DNA of 64,000 nt from Propylenella binzhouense (GTDB lineage: Bacteria > Pseudomonadota > Alphaproteobacteria > Rhizobiales > Afifellaceae), in assembly GCF_009866965.1 (NCBI RefSeq), contig NZ_SPKJ01000006.1, forward strand, positions 36,267 through 100,266, given 5' to 3'. The notes beneath the pieces are model-generated. The model saw only the letters and a list, made by a program, of their open reading frames with translations, ran no database searches and was not told the origin of the DNA. A program made the translations under genes and the position numbers. This document shows positions 9,548 through 17,824 of this stretch, piece by piece (position 1 is the stretch's first letter; each line of letters begins with the position of its first letter).

Positions 9548-10633
9548 ATGGCTGAGACAGGCTTCGAACGTTGGACCAACAGGCTGACCTTCGCCGCGCG
9601 GCAGGGCGCCCGGGTGGCCTGGTACGCGGGGCACGGCGCGGCGCTGCGCCGGATGGTGCGCCGCATCGAAGCCGAGAACCCGCACTGGCGGAAGCGGATC
9701 GAGCGGCCCTCCGTCCCGGTGCCGGGCATGCGCGATCTGCTCGGCGGCGTGCGCGCGCTCCTCGCCCGCGACCTGGCCAATGTCGAAGCCGGCTTCTATC
9801 CGCTGCCCGACGACGAGGACGGCGATCTCGGCGCGCTCCTCGAGCGGAGCCGCGCCTTCTTCCGCGACGCGCCGGAGGTCGTGCGGCGGCGGCACGCGCA
9901 AGGCGGCCATGCCGAGGTGCTCGAGCGGGCCGGCGCGGAAGGCAGCCGCCGCCCGGACTATTACATGCAGAACTTCCACTTCCAGAGCGGCGGCTGGATG
10001 ACCGAGGAATCCGCGCAGCTCTACGACATGCAGGTGGAAGTGCTGTTCTCCGGCGCGGCGAACGCCATGCGCCGGCAGGCGCTGCCGCCGATCGCGCGCG
10101 AGATCGCCGGCCGCGACCAGCGCGACATACGCAACGCCGACCTCGCCTGCGGTCCGGGCACCTTCATCACCCAGCTCCGGCGCGCCTTCCCGCGGCTGCC
10201 CACGATCGCGCTCGACCTGTCCGAGGCCTATCTCCAGGAGGCGCGCCGGCGGGTCGGGCGCGCGCCCGGCATCTATCCCGTGGTGGCCAAGGCCGAAGCG
10301 ATTCCGCTCGCCGACGGCGCGCTCGAGCTCGCCACCTCGATCTACCTCTTTCACGAGCTGCCCGAAGAGGTGCGACGGGCGGTCGCCGCCGAGATGGCGC
10401 GCGTGGTTCGGCCGGGCGGCCTGCTGGTCGTGGTCGATTCGCTCCAGGCCGGCGACGAGCCGCGCTATGACGGGCTCCTGGAGATCTTTCCGCAGCTCTT
10501 TCACGAGCCCTACTTCAAGACCTATCTCCGGGATCCGCTCGAGGCCGTGTTCGAAGGCGCGGGTTTCGCGGTCGAGGAGCGGACGAACGCGTTCCTCTCG
10601 AAGGTCCTGCAGTTGCGGAGACGGCCGGCATGA
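9548..10633 (+). CDS. Class I SAM-dependent methyltransferase, substrate unknown
   Basis: 361-aa protein with an N-terminal helical region of about 190 residues and a UbiE/Methyltransf_11-type domain. SAM motif I is ADLACGPGTF near residues 196-205, followed by the acidic IALDLSEAYLQ. Motif IV/post-I reads LATSIYLFHELPEEVRR and then VVRPGGLLVVVDSLQ. The start ATG 9548 follows a GGAGAGATCGGA site. It ends in an ATGA overlap with a small membrane protein gene. The long N-terminal extension suggests a specialised substrate, but I cannot assign one. Confidence 0.85.
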   Translation: MAETGFERWTNRLTFAARQGARVAWYAGHGAALRRMVRRIEAENPHWRKRIERPSVPVPGMRDLLGGVRALLARDLANVEAGFYPLPDDEDGDLGALLERSRAFFRDAPEVVRRRHAQGGHAEVLERAGAEGSRRPDYYMQNFHFQSGGWMTEESAQLYDMQVEVLFSGAANAMRRQALPPIAREIAGRDQRDIRNADLACGPGTFITQLRRAFPRLPTIALDLSEAYLQEARRRVGRAPGIYPVVAKAEAIPLADGALELATSIYLFHELPEEVRRAVAAEMARVVRPGGLLVVVDSLQAGDEPRYDGLLEIFPQLFHEPYFKTYLRDPLEAVFEGAGFAVEERTNAFLSKVLQLRRRPA

Positions 10634-10935
10634 TCCGCAGGCTGCTGATCTATCTCCTCGCCGCGCTCTGCCTGCTGCTGGGGCTCGCCTTCATGGTGAC
10701 GCCCATCCCGCTCGGCCTGCCGCTTCTTGCTACCGGATTGATCCTCGTCACGGCGACGAGCCGGCGGGCGGCCGGGCTCGTGCTCGCCAGCCGTCGCGGC
10801 GTCCCGCTCGTCGACCGCTCGATCGGATTTCTCGAGGCGCATTCCGGGCCGCGCCTTCGCCGCGCGCTGCGGCGCACCCGCCCGGGGCGGCTGCCGAGGC
10901 GGATCCCGCCGATCGCCGGGGCGGGCCCCGCCTGA
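10630..10935 (+). CDS. Small membrane protein, hypothetical
   Basis: 101-aa protein starting in the ATGA overlap with the methyltransferase. Two adjacent hydrophobic spans (LLIYLLAALCLLLGLAFMV and LGLPLLATGLILV) are separated by TPIPLG and followed by an Arg/Pro-rich cytoplasmic tail. The short TM-turn-TM layout with a Pro/Gly turn resembles small PGPGW-type membrane proteins, but that match is weak. Coupling suggests co-expression with the methyltransferase. Confidence 0.6.
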   Translation: MIRRLLIYLLAALCLLLGLAFMVTPIPLGLPLLATGLILVTATSRRAAGLVLASRRGVPLVDRSIGFLEAHSGPRLRRALRRTRPGRLPRRIPPIAGAGPA

Positions 10936-10941
10936 CCGGCG

Positions 10942-12051
10942 TCAACCCTCGAGGAGGTCGGTGTCCTCGATCTCGATGCCGAAGCCGCCGAGCCCGACAT
11001 AGCGGCGCTCGCGCGAGGCGATGAGCCGGATCGAGCGGACGCCGAGATCCTTCAGGATCTGGGCGCCGAGGCCGATCTCGCGCCATTCGAGCTCGCGCGC
11101 CTGCGCGGAGCCGTGCTCCTCGTCGGAGCGCGAGGCGTCGCGCGTGCGGATCCCCGAGCGGGCGACGCCGACCGCGCCCTCGCGCAGATAGATGATGACC
11201 CCGCGCTGTTCGCGGGCGAGCCGCTCGATGATGGCGTCGAGCCGGCCGGGGCGGCCGAAGACGTGCTCCGCCACGTCTTCCATCTGAAGGCGCACCGGAA
11301 TTCCCTTTCCGTCGCCGATCTCGCCGAACGTCACCGCGAGGTGGTGCATCGGATCGAAGGGCGTGCGGAACACGGTGACGGTGGCCGGCCCGTGCGCGGT
11401 CTCCATTCCGAAGCTGTTGAGCCGCTCGATCAGCCGCTCGGAACGCTGGCGGTACGTGATGAGGTCCGCCACCGAGACCGAGAGCAGGCCGTGCGTCGCC
11501 GCGAAGGCGGCGACCTGCGCGCCGCGCATGACGGTGCCGTCGTCGTTCACCAGCTCGGCGAGCACGCCGACCGGCGTGAGCCCGGCGAGCTTGCAGAGGT
11601 CGACGCAGGCCTCGGTATGGCCGGACCGCATCAGAACGCCGCCGTCGCGCGCAATCAGCGGGAAGACGTGGCCGGGCCTGACGAAGTCCGAGGGGCCGGC
11701 ATTGTCGTTCGCCAGGCCGCGCACCGTCGCCGTACGCTCTTCGGCCGAGATGCCGGTCGTCAGATTGTGGCGGAAGTCGACCGAGACCGTGAAGGCGGTG
11801 CCGAGCGGCGCGTCGTTGGAGGCGACCATCGGGTCGAGCCGGAGGCGGCGGGCATGGTCTCCGGTCAGCGGCGCGCAGACGATGCCGCTCGTATGGCGGA
11901 CGATGAACGCCATCTTCTCGGCGGTGCAGTGCTGGGCGGCGACGAAGAGGTCGCCCTCGTTCTCGCGGTCGTCGTCGTCCGTGACGACGACGAGTTCCCC
12001 GCGCTTGAAAGCTTCGATCGCCGCAGCGACCCGTTCGATGGGATCGGTCAT
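10942..12051 (-). CDS. ribB: 3,4-dihydroxy-2-butanone-4-phosphate synthase with GTP cyclohydrolase II-like domain (RibBX type)
   Basis: Makes the four-carbon precursor of riboflavin from ribulose 5-phosphate. 369 aa in two domains. The N-terminal RibB domain (about residues 1-205) is intact: [18 protein letters not shown], then [10 protein letters not shown], then the RxGHTEA motif. The C-terminal domain follows the RibA fold but lacks the zinc-binding CxDxxC-type cysteines: where RibA has SLRCDCG the sequence is [12 protein letters not shown]. It therefore probably has no GTP cyclohydrolase II activity. The start overlaps the aroC stop by 4 bases. Confidence 0.93.
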   Translation of the reverse strand: MTDPIERVAAAIEAFKRGELVVVTDDDDRENEGDLFVAAQHCTAEKMAFIVRHTSGIVCAPLTGDHARRLRLDPMVASNDAPLGTAFTVSVDFRHNLTTGISAEERTATVRGLANDNAGPSDFVRPGHVFPLIARDGGVLMRSGHTEACVDLCKLAGLTPVGVLAELVNDDGTVMRGAQVAAFAATHGLLSVSVADLITYRQRSERLIERLNSFGMETAHGPATVTVFRTPFDPMHHLAVTFGEIGDGKGIPVRLQMEDVAEHVFGRPGRLDAIIERLAREQRGVIIYLREGAVGVARSGIRTRDASRSDEEHGSAQARELEWREIGLGAQILKDLGVRSIRLIASRERRYVGLGGFGIEIEDTDLLEG

Positions 12052-13157
12052 GTTCTTGAAGTGCTCTCGGATCCGGTCTGTGCGCGATGGCGCAGATAGT
12101 GGTCGGCAAGGACGATGGCGAGCATCGCCTCGCCGACGGGAACGGCGCGGATGCCCACGCAGGGGTCGTGCCGGCCCTTGGTGACGATGTCGACGTTCTC
12201 GCCCCGGCGCGTGATGCCCTGCACCGGCACGAGCAGGGACGAGGTCGGCTTGACGGCGAAGCGGACCACGATCGGCTGTCCCGTCGAGATGCCGCCGAGG
12301 ATGCCGCCCGCTCTGTTGGAGAGGAAGACGGGCCTTCCGTCCGGACCGGCGCGCATGGCGTCGGCGTTCTCCTCGCCCCGGAGCCGCGCCGCCTCGAAGC
12401 CGGCCCCGATCTCCACGCCCTTGACGGCGTTGATCGACATCATCGCGGCCGCGAGGTCCTGGTCGAGCTTGCCGTAGACCGGCGCGCCGAGGCCGACGGG
12501 CACCCCCTCGGCCACGACCTCGACGACGGCGCCGACGGAGGATCCCGCCTTCCTGATGCCGTCGAGATAGGTCGCCCAGCGTTCGGCGGTCTGCGGATCG
12601 GGACAGAAGAAGGGGTTCTTCTCCACCACGTCCCAGTCCCAGGCGGCACGGTCGATGTCGATCTCGCCGATCGAGACGAGCGCGCCCCGGATCGAAACCC
12701 CGGGCAGGAGCTTGCGGGCGATCGCGCCGGCCGCCACCCGCATCGCGGTCTCGCGCGCCGAGGACCGTCCTCCGCCGCGATAGTCGCGCAGCCCGTACTT
12801 GGCGTCGTAGGTGTAGTCGGCGTGGCCGGGCCGGTAGCGGTCGCGGATCTCGGAATAGTCCTTCGAGCGCTGGTCGACATTGTCGATCTGCAGCGCGATC
12901 GGCGTCCCCGTGGTCACGAGCCCGCCGGTCTCGTCGTCCTCGAAAACGCCCGAGAGGATGCGGACCTCGTCGGGCTCGCGCCGCTGCGTCGTATAGCGCG
13001 ATTGTCCCGGCCGCCGCCGGTCGAGCTCGGCCTGGATCTCGGCCGCCGAGATCGGCAGCCCCGGCGGGCACCCGTCCACCACGCAGCCGATCGCGGGCCC
13101 GTGGCTTTCGCCCCAGGTGGTCACGCGGAAAAGATGGCCGAAGGTGTTGTGGGACAT
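12048..13157 (-). CDS. aroC: Chorismate synthase
   Basis: Last step of the shikimate pathway: converts EPSP to chorismate with reduced FMN. 369 aa, normal length. Signature segments are all visible: [18 protein letters not shown] at the N-terminus, the middle [19 protein letters not shown], and the C-terminal [20 protein letters not shown] 13157 gives the canonical [10 protein letters not shown] start. Its stop overlaps the ribB start in an ATGA junction, so aroC and ribB form one operon. Confidence 0.96.
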   Translation of the reverse strand: MSHNTFGHLFRVTTWGESHGPAIGCVVDGCPPGLPISAAEIQAELDRRRPGQSRYTTQRREPDEVRILSGVFEDDETGGLVTTGTPIALQIDNVDQRSKDYSEIRDRYRPGHADYTYDAKYGLRDYRGGGRSSARETAMRVAAGAIARKLLPGVSIRGALVSIGEIDIDRAAWDWDVVEKNPFFCPDPQTAERWATYLDGIRKAGSSVGAVVEVVAEGVPVGLGAPVYGKLDQDLAAAMMSINAVKGVEIGAGFEAARLRGEENADAMRAGPDGRPVFLSNRAGGILGGISTGQPIVVRFAVKPTSSLLVPVQGITRRGENVDIVTKGRHDPCVGIRAVPVGEAMLAIVLADHYLRHRAQTGSESTSRT

Positions 13158-13207
13158 CGAAGGGAGCCGAGATCGTGTTGATCTCATAGAAAGCCCGGTG
13201 CCGGGGG

Positions 13208-14509
13208 TCAAACGGCGATCGGCGTTCTTACGGGCGCCGAGGCGCGCCTCAGCCGCCGCGGGCGGTGCGCGCGCGTACGGCCCGCTCGTCGAAGAGCGCG
13301 ACCAGCCAGATCGCGAAGCCGGCGGCCGCGAGCGCGGCACCCACCCAGCCGGTCGAGGCCCAGCCCCAGCCCGGCAGCGATGGCGAGACCGCCGAGCCAG
13401 GGTCCGATCGCGTTCGCGACGTTGAAGGCGCTGTGGTTGAGCGCCGCCGCGAGCGTCTGCGCGTCCTCGGCGACGTCCATCAGGCGCGTCTGCAGAACGG
13501 GCGCAAGCCCTCCGCCCATGCCGATCAGGAAGGCGAACACGGCGACGGCGACCGCGTCCTGCACCGCGAAGGGATAGAGCGCGAGCACGGCCGCGCTCCA
13601 GACGAGCATGCCTCCGGCCGTCCGCATCAGCCCGCGATCCGCGAACCACGAGGCGATGAGCGTTCCCGCGGTCATCCCGAAGCCGAAGACGCAGAGAACG
13701 ACCGGCACGAAAGCCGGCGATACGCCGGTGACCTCGATCAGCGTCGAAGCCGCGTAGGAATAGACGGCGAACAGGCCGCCGAAGCCGATCGCACCGATGG
13801 CGAGCGTCAGCCAGACCTGCCTGCGCCGCAGTGCGCCGAGCTCCCGGAGCGGGCTTGCGCCGCCGGCGGGCCGGTCGTGCGGCACGAGGAGCCAGACGAG
13901 CGCGGCCGTCAGGATCGCGAGCACGCCGACAACGCCGAAACCCCAGCGCCAGCCGAGCGCCTGGCCGAGCCAGTTGGCGAGCGGCACGCCGGCTATGGTG
14001 GCGATGGTGAGGCCGAGCATCATCCGCGCCACCGCCTGCGTCCGCCGGTGCAGCGGCACGAGCGATGCCGCGACAAGGGCCGCCACGCCGAAATAGGCGC
14101 CGTGCGGGAGCCCGCTCAGGAACCGGAAGACCAGCATCCAGCCGTAGGACGGGGCGAGCGCGGCAAGCACGTTGGCGGCCGCGAACAACGCCATCAGGCC
14201 GATGAGCAGCGTGCGGCGGGCGACCTTCGCCGCCAGCACGGCGATCACGGGGGCGCCGACCACGACGCCGAGCGCATAGGCGCTGATGACGTGTCCCGCC
14301 GTCGGCTCGTCGATCCCGAGCCCGCGCGCGAAATAGGGAAGCAGGCTCATTGCCGCGAACTCGGTCGTGCCGATCGCGAACCCGCCCATGGAGAGCGCGA
14401 AGAGGACCGCACCCGGGCGGACGGTCCGCTCCGCCTCCGCCGCCCGGGAGCCAATGAGCGGATCGGCCGGCAGGCACAACCCGCCGGCTTGCGAGCTGGT
14501 GGAAGTCAT
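13208..14509 (-). CDS. MFS transporter (sugar/arabinose efflux type) with apparent 3' frameshift
   Basis: Drug/sugar exporter-type major facilitator with 11 recognisable membrane spans, starting with [25 protein letters not shown] and carrying the HRRTQAVA inter-span motif. The open frame gives 433 aa, but its last 55 residues are Arg-rich and unlike any MFS tail. At about 13363 one extra base within the repeat GCTGGGGCTGGG moves the frame. Dropping it restores a normal twelfth span ([20 protein letters not shown] then VALFDERAV) ending at a stop at 13249-13251. Either a real mutation or an assembly error. A perfect 18-bp palindrome lies upstream at 14604-14621. Confidence 0.88.
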   Translation of the reverse strand: MTSTSSQAGGLCLPADPLIGSRAAEAERTVRPGAVLFALSMGGFAIGTTEFAAMSLLPYFARGLGIDEPTAGHVISAYALGVVVGAPVIAVLAAKVARRTLLIGLMALFAAANVLAALAPSYGWMLVFRFLSGLPHGAYFGVAALVAASLVPLHRRTQAVARMMLGLTIATIAGVPLANWLGQALGWRWGFGVVGVLAILTAALVWLLVPHDRPAGGASPLRELGALRRRQVWLTLAIGAIGFGGLFAVYSYAASTLIEVTGVSPAFVPVVLCVFGFGMTAGTLIASWFADRGLMRTAGGMLVWSAAVLALYPFAVQDAVAVAVFAFLIGMGGGLAPVLQTRLMDVAEDAQTLAAALNHSAFNVANAIGPWLGGLAIAAGLGLGLDRLGGCRARGRRLRDLAGRALRRAGRTRAHRPRRLRRASAPVRTPIAV

Positions 14510-14603
14510 CTCGAAGCGTGTCCCTGGGAAGAGCCGGTTCCGGCCCTTGGCGGAGGAGAGAATAGGGTCCGCCGGAAGGGGGCGCCACCGCCGCGAACGC
14601 CCG

Positions 14604-14621
14604 ATCTCGCATATGCGAGAT
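14604..14621. promoter_or_regulatory. Perfect 18-bp palindrome upstream of the MFS exporter (putative operator)
   Basis: ATCTCGCATATGCGAGAT reads the same on both strands and sits about 95 bases upstream of the MFS start codon, in the 248-base gap before the AAA ATPase gene. Such symmetry points to a dimeric repressor or activator; MFS exporters of this class are often controlled by LysR- or MarR-type proteins. No regulator gene is adjacent. I see nothing else in the gap. Confidence 0.55.
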
Positions 14622-14757
14622 GTCCGGGACGCATAGCTCCTGCTGGGCCCTTCGGCCGATTGCGGGAAGGGGCCGCCTCCGCCCGGGGCGATGACGAAGA
14701 TCCCGCTTCCGCGCCGTCCGTACCGCGCCGGGACCCGTTCTCCGGCGCGGAATCCGG

Positions 14758-15912
14758 TCAGCGTTTGGGCCAGCGCCAGGCCGGCGGGTCATCGACGTCG
14801 GAGACGGTCTCGCCAAGCTCCTTGCGGAGGGTGACGATGCGCGCGCCCGCAATCCTTTCGAGCGCCGCCGCGAGTGCGGCGGCATGGGTCACGACGACGA
14901 CCTGGGTGGCGGCAGATGCCCGGGCGATCAGCCGGGCGAGCGGCGCCAGGAGGTCGGGATGCAGGCTCGTCTCCGGCTCGTTGAGCACGAGGAGCGAAGG
15001 GGGACGCGGCGAAAGCAGCGCCGCGGCGAGCAGCAGATAGCGCAACGTCCCGTCGGAGAGCTCGGCGGCGCGGAGCGGCCGCAGCAGCCCTTTCTGGCGC
15101 ATGGTCGCCTCGAACAGGCCGTCGGCGATCCGTATCTCGATCGCAGCGCCGGAAAACGCGTCGGCAATCGCCGAATCGAGGGCTTCCGCATCGCCGATCT
15201 CGCGGATCGTCTCCAGCGCCGCGGCGAGGTCGGCACCGTCGGATGCGAGCACCGGCGTGCGCGTGCCGACCTGCGGGCGGCGGGCGGGAGCCGCGGGATC
15301 GGCGCGGAAATGATCGTAGAAGCGCCAGCTCCGCATGCGCTCGCGAAGCGCGAGGAGTTCCGGCGCGCCGCGCGGATCGGCGGCATGGGTCATCATGCTG
15401 TCGAAAGCCGCGAGATCGGAGAGCACGACCGCACGCTCCGCCTTCTCGTCGAGGATGCGTACGACCGGCCCGCTGCGCAGGGCGAAGGCGTTGTGCCGCC
15501 CGAGCTTCTCGCCCGCCCACACCGCCTCCGCCTTGATCTCCGGGTCGCGGCCGAAGGCGGAGCCGCCGGTGACCGGCAGTCCGAGATCGACGGCATAGCC
15601 GTAGTCCTCGCTCGCAAAGCCGAGGCGGAGCCTCACGCGGTCGCGGCGGGGTCCTCCCTGGACCGGGTCGTCGCCCGCCTTCATCCCCCGCGAGAACTGC
15701 TCCGGCCCGGCCCAGAGGGTGGATTGCAGGCCGCCTTCCGCGGCGAGCGAAGCGACGAGGCGCCCCTGGGCCGCATCGGCGAGGAGCCTGACGGCGCGGT
15801 AGAGGCTCGACTTGCCGCTCCCGTTCGCGCCCGTGACGATCGTCAGCGGCCCGAGCGGGAGCACGAGATCGCGGAGCGACCGGTAGCCCGAAATGGCGAG
15901 GGTTATGATCAT
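14758..15912 (-). CDS. AAA family ATPase (AAA_21/RecF-like)
   Basis: 384-aa ABC/SMC-class ATPase without transporter features. Walker A is GANGSGKSS near residues 29-37, preceded by [15 protein letters not shown] signature-like segment [17 protein letters not shown] and Walker [17 protein letters not shown] follow in the C-terminal third, then a switch-region His in [10 protein letters not shown]. This layout matches AAA_21/DUF4435-class ATPases, related to OLD nucleases but without a TOPRIM domain here. Some relatives act in phage defence or DNA repair. No partner nuclease gene is adjacent, so function is open. Confidence 0.8.
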   Translation of the reverse strand: MIITLAISGYRSLRDLVLPLGPLTIVTGANGSGKSSLYRAVRLLADAAQGRLVASLAAEGGLQSTLWAGPEQFSRGMKAGDDPVQGGPRRDRVRLRLGFASEDYGYAVDLGLPVTGGSAFGRDPEIKAEAVWAGEKLGRHNAFALRSGPVVRILDEKAERAVVLSDLAAFDSMMTHAADPRGAPELLALRERMRSWRFYDHFRADPAAPARRPQVGTRTPVLASDGADLAAALETIREIGDAEALDSAIADAFSGAAIEIRIADGLFEATMRQKGLLRPLRAAELSDGTLRYLLLAAALLSPRPPSLLVLNEPETSLHPDLLAPLARLIARASAATQVVVVTHAAALAAALERIAGARIVTLRKELGETVSDVDDPPAWRWPKR

Positions 15913-16057
15913 CGGGTCTCGTCCGCGACGGCCTGCCGCGCCGCTCCCTTACGAGCCGGAGAACGATCCTGCCATCCGGAGATCCATCGGTCCGACGGAC
16001 GCCGTCGTGGGCGGCTGCGGCCGAGGACGATCGAAATCCGGGTTGCCGCCCGGCCGC

Positions 16058-16468
16058 TCAGGCCGGCGCGAACCGGAAGATCCGGCTCCAGAAGGAACCT
16101 TCCCGGCGCGCTTCCGCGACGCCGAGCCTCGCCTCCAGGACCTCGCACATGGCTTTCGCCTGCGCGGCTCTGATGCCGAGGTCGGTCGCACGGACGCGCG
16201 CTTCGTCCCGCTCCCGCAGAGCGGTCGCAAGTTCCCGCTCGAGGCGTTCCACCCTTTCGGCGAGCGCCGTGCCGGCGGGCGTGTCCGCGATGCCCGGGCG
16301 ACCTCCATAGAGCGCGTCCACCGGCACATGGACGCGGGCGCGGCCGTCGCTCCCCTTGCTGCGGCTCCATCCCTTGCGGCCGACGAACTGGCGCGCGCTC
16401 CTGCGGGTGAGACCGAAGGCCGATGCCAGTTCATCGTAGGTGAGCAGTCGCTCGTCAGCCAGGATCAT
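16058..16468 (-). CDS. Helix-turn-helix protein with C-terminal coiled coil, hypothetical
   Basis: 136-aa protein. Residues 8-50 (LLTYDELASAFGLTRRSARQ, then FVGRKGWSRSKG) look like a helix-turn-helix of the kind seen in small Hyphomicrobiales and plasmid-associated proteins. Residues about 72-120 form a charged heptad-like coiled coil (ALAERVERLERELATALRER). It ends in an aromatic tail SFWSRIFRFAP that could touch the membrane. The frame is open up to 16543, but ATG 16468 places the HTH at the usual distance. A perfect CtrA-type box lies 57-71 bases upstream. Function unknown. Confidence 0.65.
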   Translation of the reverse strand: MILADERLLTYDELASAFGLTRRSARQFVGRKGWSRSKGSDGRARVHVPVDALYGGRPGIADTPAGTALAERVERLERELATALRERDEARVRATDLGIRAAQAKAMCEVLEARLGVAEARREGSFWSRIFRFAPA

Positions 16469-16524
16469 GGTTCGCTCCAATGGCTTGGCCAGGAAGGTGC
16501 GCGGCGAGTCTGGCGGCTGCGGTC

Positions 16525-16539
16525 TTAACGGTCCGTTAA
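16525..16539. promoter_or_regulatory. CtrA-type box TTAA-N7-TTAA
   Basis: The sequence CTTAACGG-T-CCGTTAAG is a perfect inverted repeat and contains TTAA, seven bases, TTAA, the consensus of the alphaproteobacterial cell-cycle regulator CtrA. It lies 57-71 bases upstream of the HTH/coiled-coil gene start on the minus strand, a distance suiting promoter control. AT-rich tetramers are rare in this GC-rich DNA, which makes chance less likely. Confidence 0.5.
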
Positions 16540-16743
16540 GCATGGCTGACGGCGGACCCGCCCTCCGCCGCCGGGAGCGCGCGCGCCGCGCCGGGCGCCG
16601 ACGGGCCGACGCCGCCGCGCTGTGCGCGACATTCCGGTCGTTCAGACCCTGCGGCAGGGGTTCGTGAAAGCTGCCGGAGCGACGCGCGGCCGGAGAAGAA
16701 TGGGCGAATCAGGCAACATGCGCCCTCAGCCCGTCTCCATCAG

Positions 16744-17322
16744 CTAAAGCGTTGCTGCGGTTCGCGTCGCCTGATCATAATGGCCGGAAAGCACGCGCAT
16801 GGTCGAAGCGACGGCGCCGATGGCCTTTGGATCGAGGCGCAATGCTGAGACCGCGTTAACAAGCAGACGCTCGCGTATCTGGCCGTAGCGCTGGCATGCT
16901 GCCTCGCCGGCCGGCGTGATCAGGACCAGCTTCTCCTTGCCCTGGCGCACGCGACCGATCAGCCCCTGCGATTCAAGCTTCTTCAGCGCATAGACGACGG
17001 TGTGCGTATCCTCGATGCCGAGGACGAGGCAGATGTCCGACAGGCGCTTCGGCCGTTGGCGGTGCGTGACTGAGTGCAGCACCAGAACCTCCAGCGAGGT
17101 CAGGCCGGGCTGGCCGGCCGCAGCCATGCAGCGCACTATCCAGCGGTCGAAGGCGTTGCTCGCAAGGATAAGGCCGAACTCGAACTCCGAAAGCTCCGGC
17201 AGACTGCTTGATGCAGCGAGATGCGCCGACGACACGATGTGGCCGCTGCCAGCCGCATCGAGAGGATTTTCATGTTTGCTCAAGTCGACGACCTTCCAGA
17301 TTGCAGGGGAGAGTGGAGCCAC
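16744..17322 (-). CDS. MarR-like winged-helix transcriptional regulator
   Basis: 192-aa regulator from GTG 17322. The winged-helix core spans about residues 70-145: LTSLEVLVLHSVTHRQRPKRL, DICLVLGIEDTHTVVYALKKLESQGLIGRVRQGKEKLVLI and TPAGEAACQRY, a MarR/winged-helix pattern. A shorter start, TTG 17283, has a good GGAAGG site in front and would remove 13 residues. It faces away from the hydantoinase gene across a 502-base gap, the classical arrangement of a local repressor. Ligand unknown; I infer it senses the substrate of the adjacent operon. Confidence 0.82.
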   Translation of the reverse strand: MAPLSPAIWKVVDLSKHENPLDAAGSGHIVSSAHLAASSSLPELSEFEFGLILASNAFDRWIVRCMAAAGQPGLTSLEVLVLHSVTHRQRPKRLSDICLVLGIEDTHTVVYALKKLESQGLIGRVRQGKEKLVLITPAGEAACQRYGQIRERLLVNAVSALRLDPKAIGAVASTMRVLSGHYDQATRTAATL

Positions 17323-17401
17323 GCTCTCCAGAGTTTGTTCGCATGATAGCTATGTCTTATCGGTAACAGGCTCGTCGAATTCCGACTAGAGCATCGGGCG
17401 A

Positions 17402-17549
17402 TCAATGCGCAACATATCCTGCGGCCTTGAGATAGTTCCAGCATTCGTCGGGCGGGAACAGATCGCCGATGCTTCCGACGGCACGCCAGAGGGGCGTCGA
17501 GGGTGCGGGCGGCGGGCTTGCGCAGCAGCCTCTTGAGTTTTGACGCCAC
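17402..17549 (-). pseudogene. IS630-family transposase C-terminal remnant, frameshifted
   Basis: Reading leftward, one frame gives SKLKRLLRKPAARTLDAP and the next gives LWRAVGSIGDLFPPDECWNY then LKAAGYVAH before a stop. Together they match the C-terminal tail of IS630-type transposases (LKALLRKAAARTVDxLWRAIG...CxNYFxxAGY pattern). The frames meet at a C-run with one extra base. Only the last ~50 residues remain. It lies in the spacer between the MarR-like regulator and the hydantoinase operon and marks a past transposition at the island's left side. Confidence 0.7.
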
Positions 17550-17766
17550 CGCCCGGCACGGCCGCCCCCCTTCACACGATCCGTTCCCGCAAGTCTGATG
17601 GACGTCGGCTTTCCCGTGCCGCGCATCTCCGCCCGCCACGGAATCAGATTCTTCGGCCCCCGCGGAATCCCGGGATCCGGCCTACTCGGCCGCTGCTCCA
17701 GTCCAACCTTCATCGGTGCGCCAGGCGGGACGATTTCGCGCCTAAAGCCCGAATGACGCGATCATA

Positions 17767-17784
17767 TCGTTGACATGTTATCGA
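17767..17784 (+). promoter_or_regulatory. Imperfect palindrome with TTGACA (-35-like) upstream of the hydantoinase operon
   Basis: TCGTTGACATGTTATCGA is symmetric at 14 of 18 positions around ACATGT and includes a consensus -35 hexamer TTGACA (17770-17775), 50 bases before the ORF start. No good -10 hexamer is seen at the expected distance. It fits a MarR-type operator overlapping the promoter. The right half TTATCGACAAAA recurs in variant form upstream of the binding-protein gene and of the regulator. Confidence 0.4.
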
Positions 17785-17824
17785 CAAAATGAAATCGTTC
17801 GGTGGTGGGATTGTAAGGCGGGCA

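Noticed and set aside
13193..13204. CCCGGTGCCGGG hairpin after the MFS gene as terminator
   Set aside because: 5-bp stem with a 2-base loop and no T-run; too small to support.
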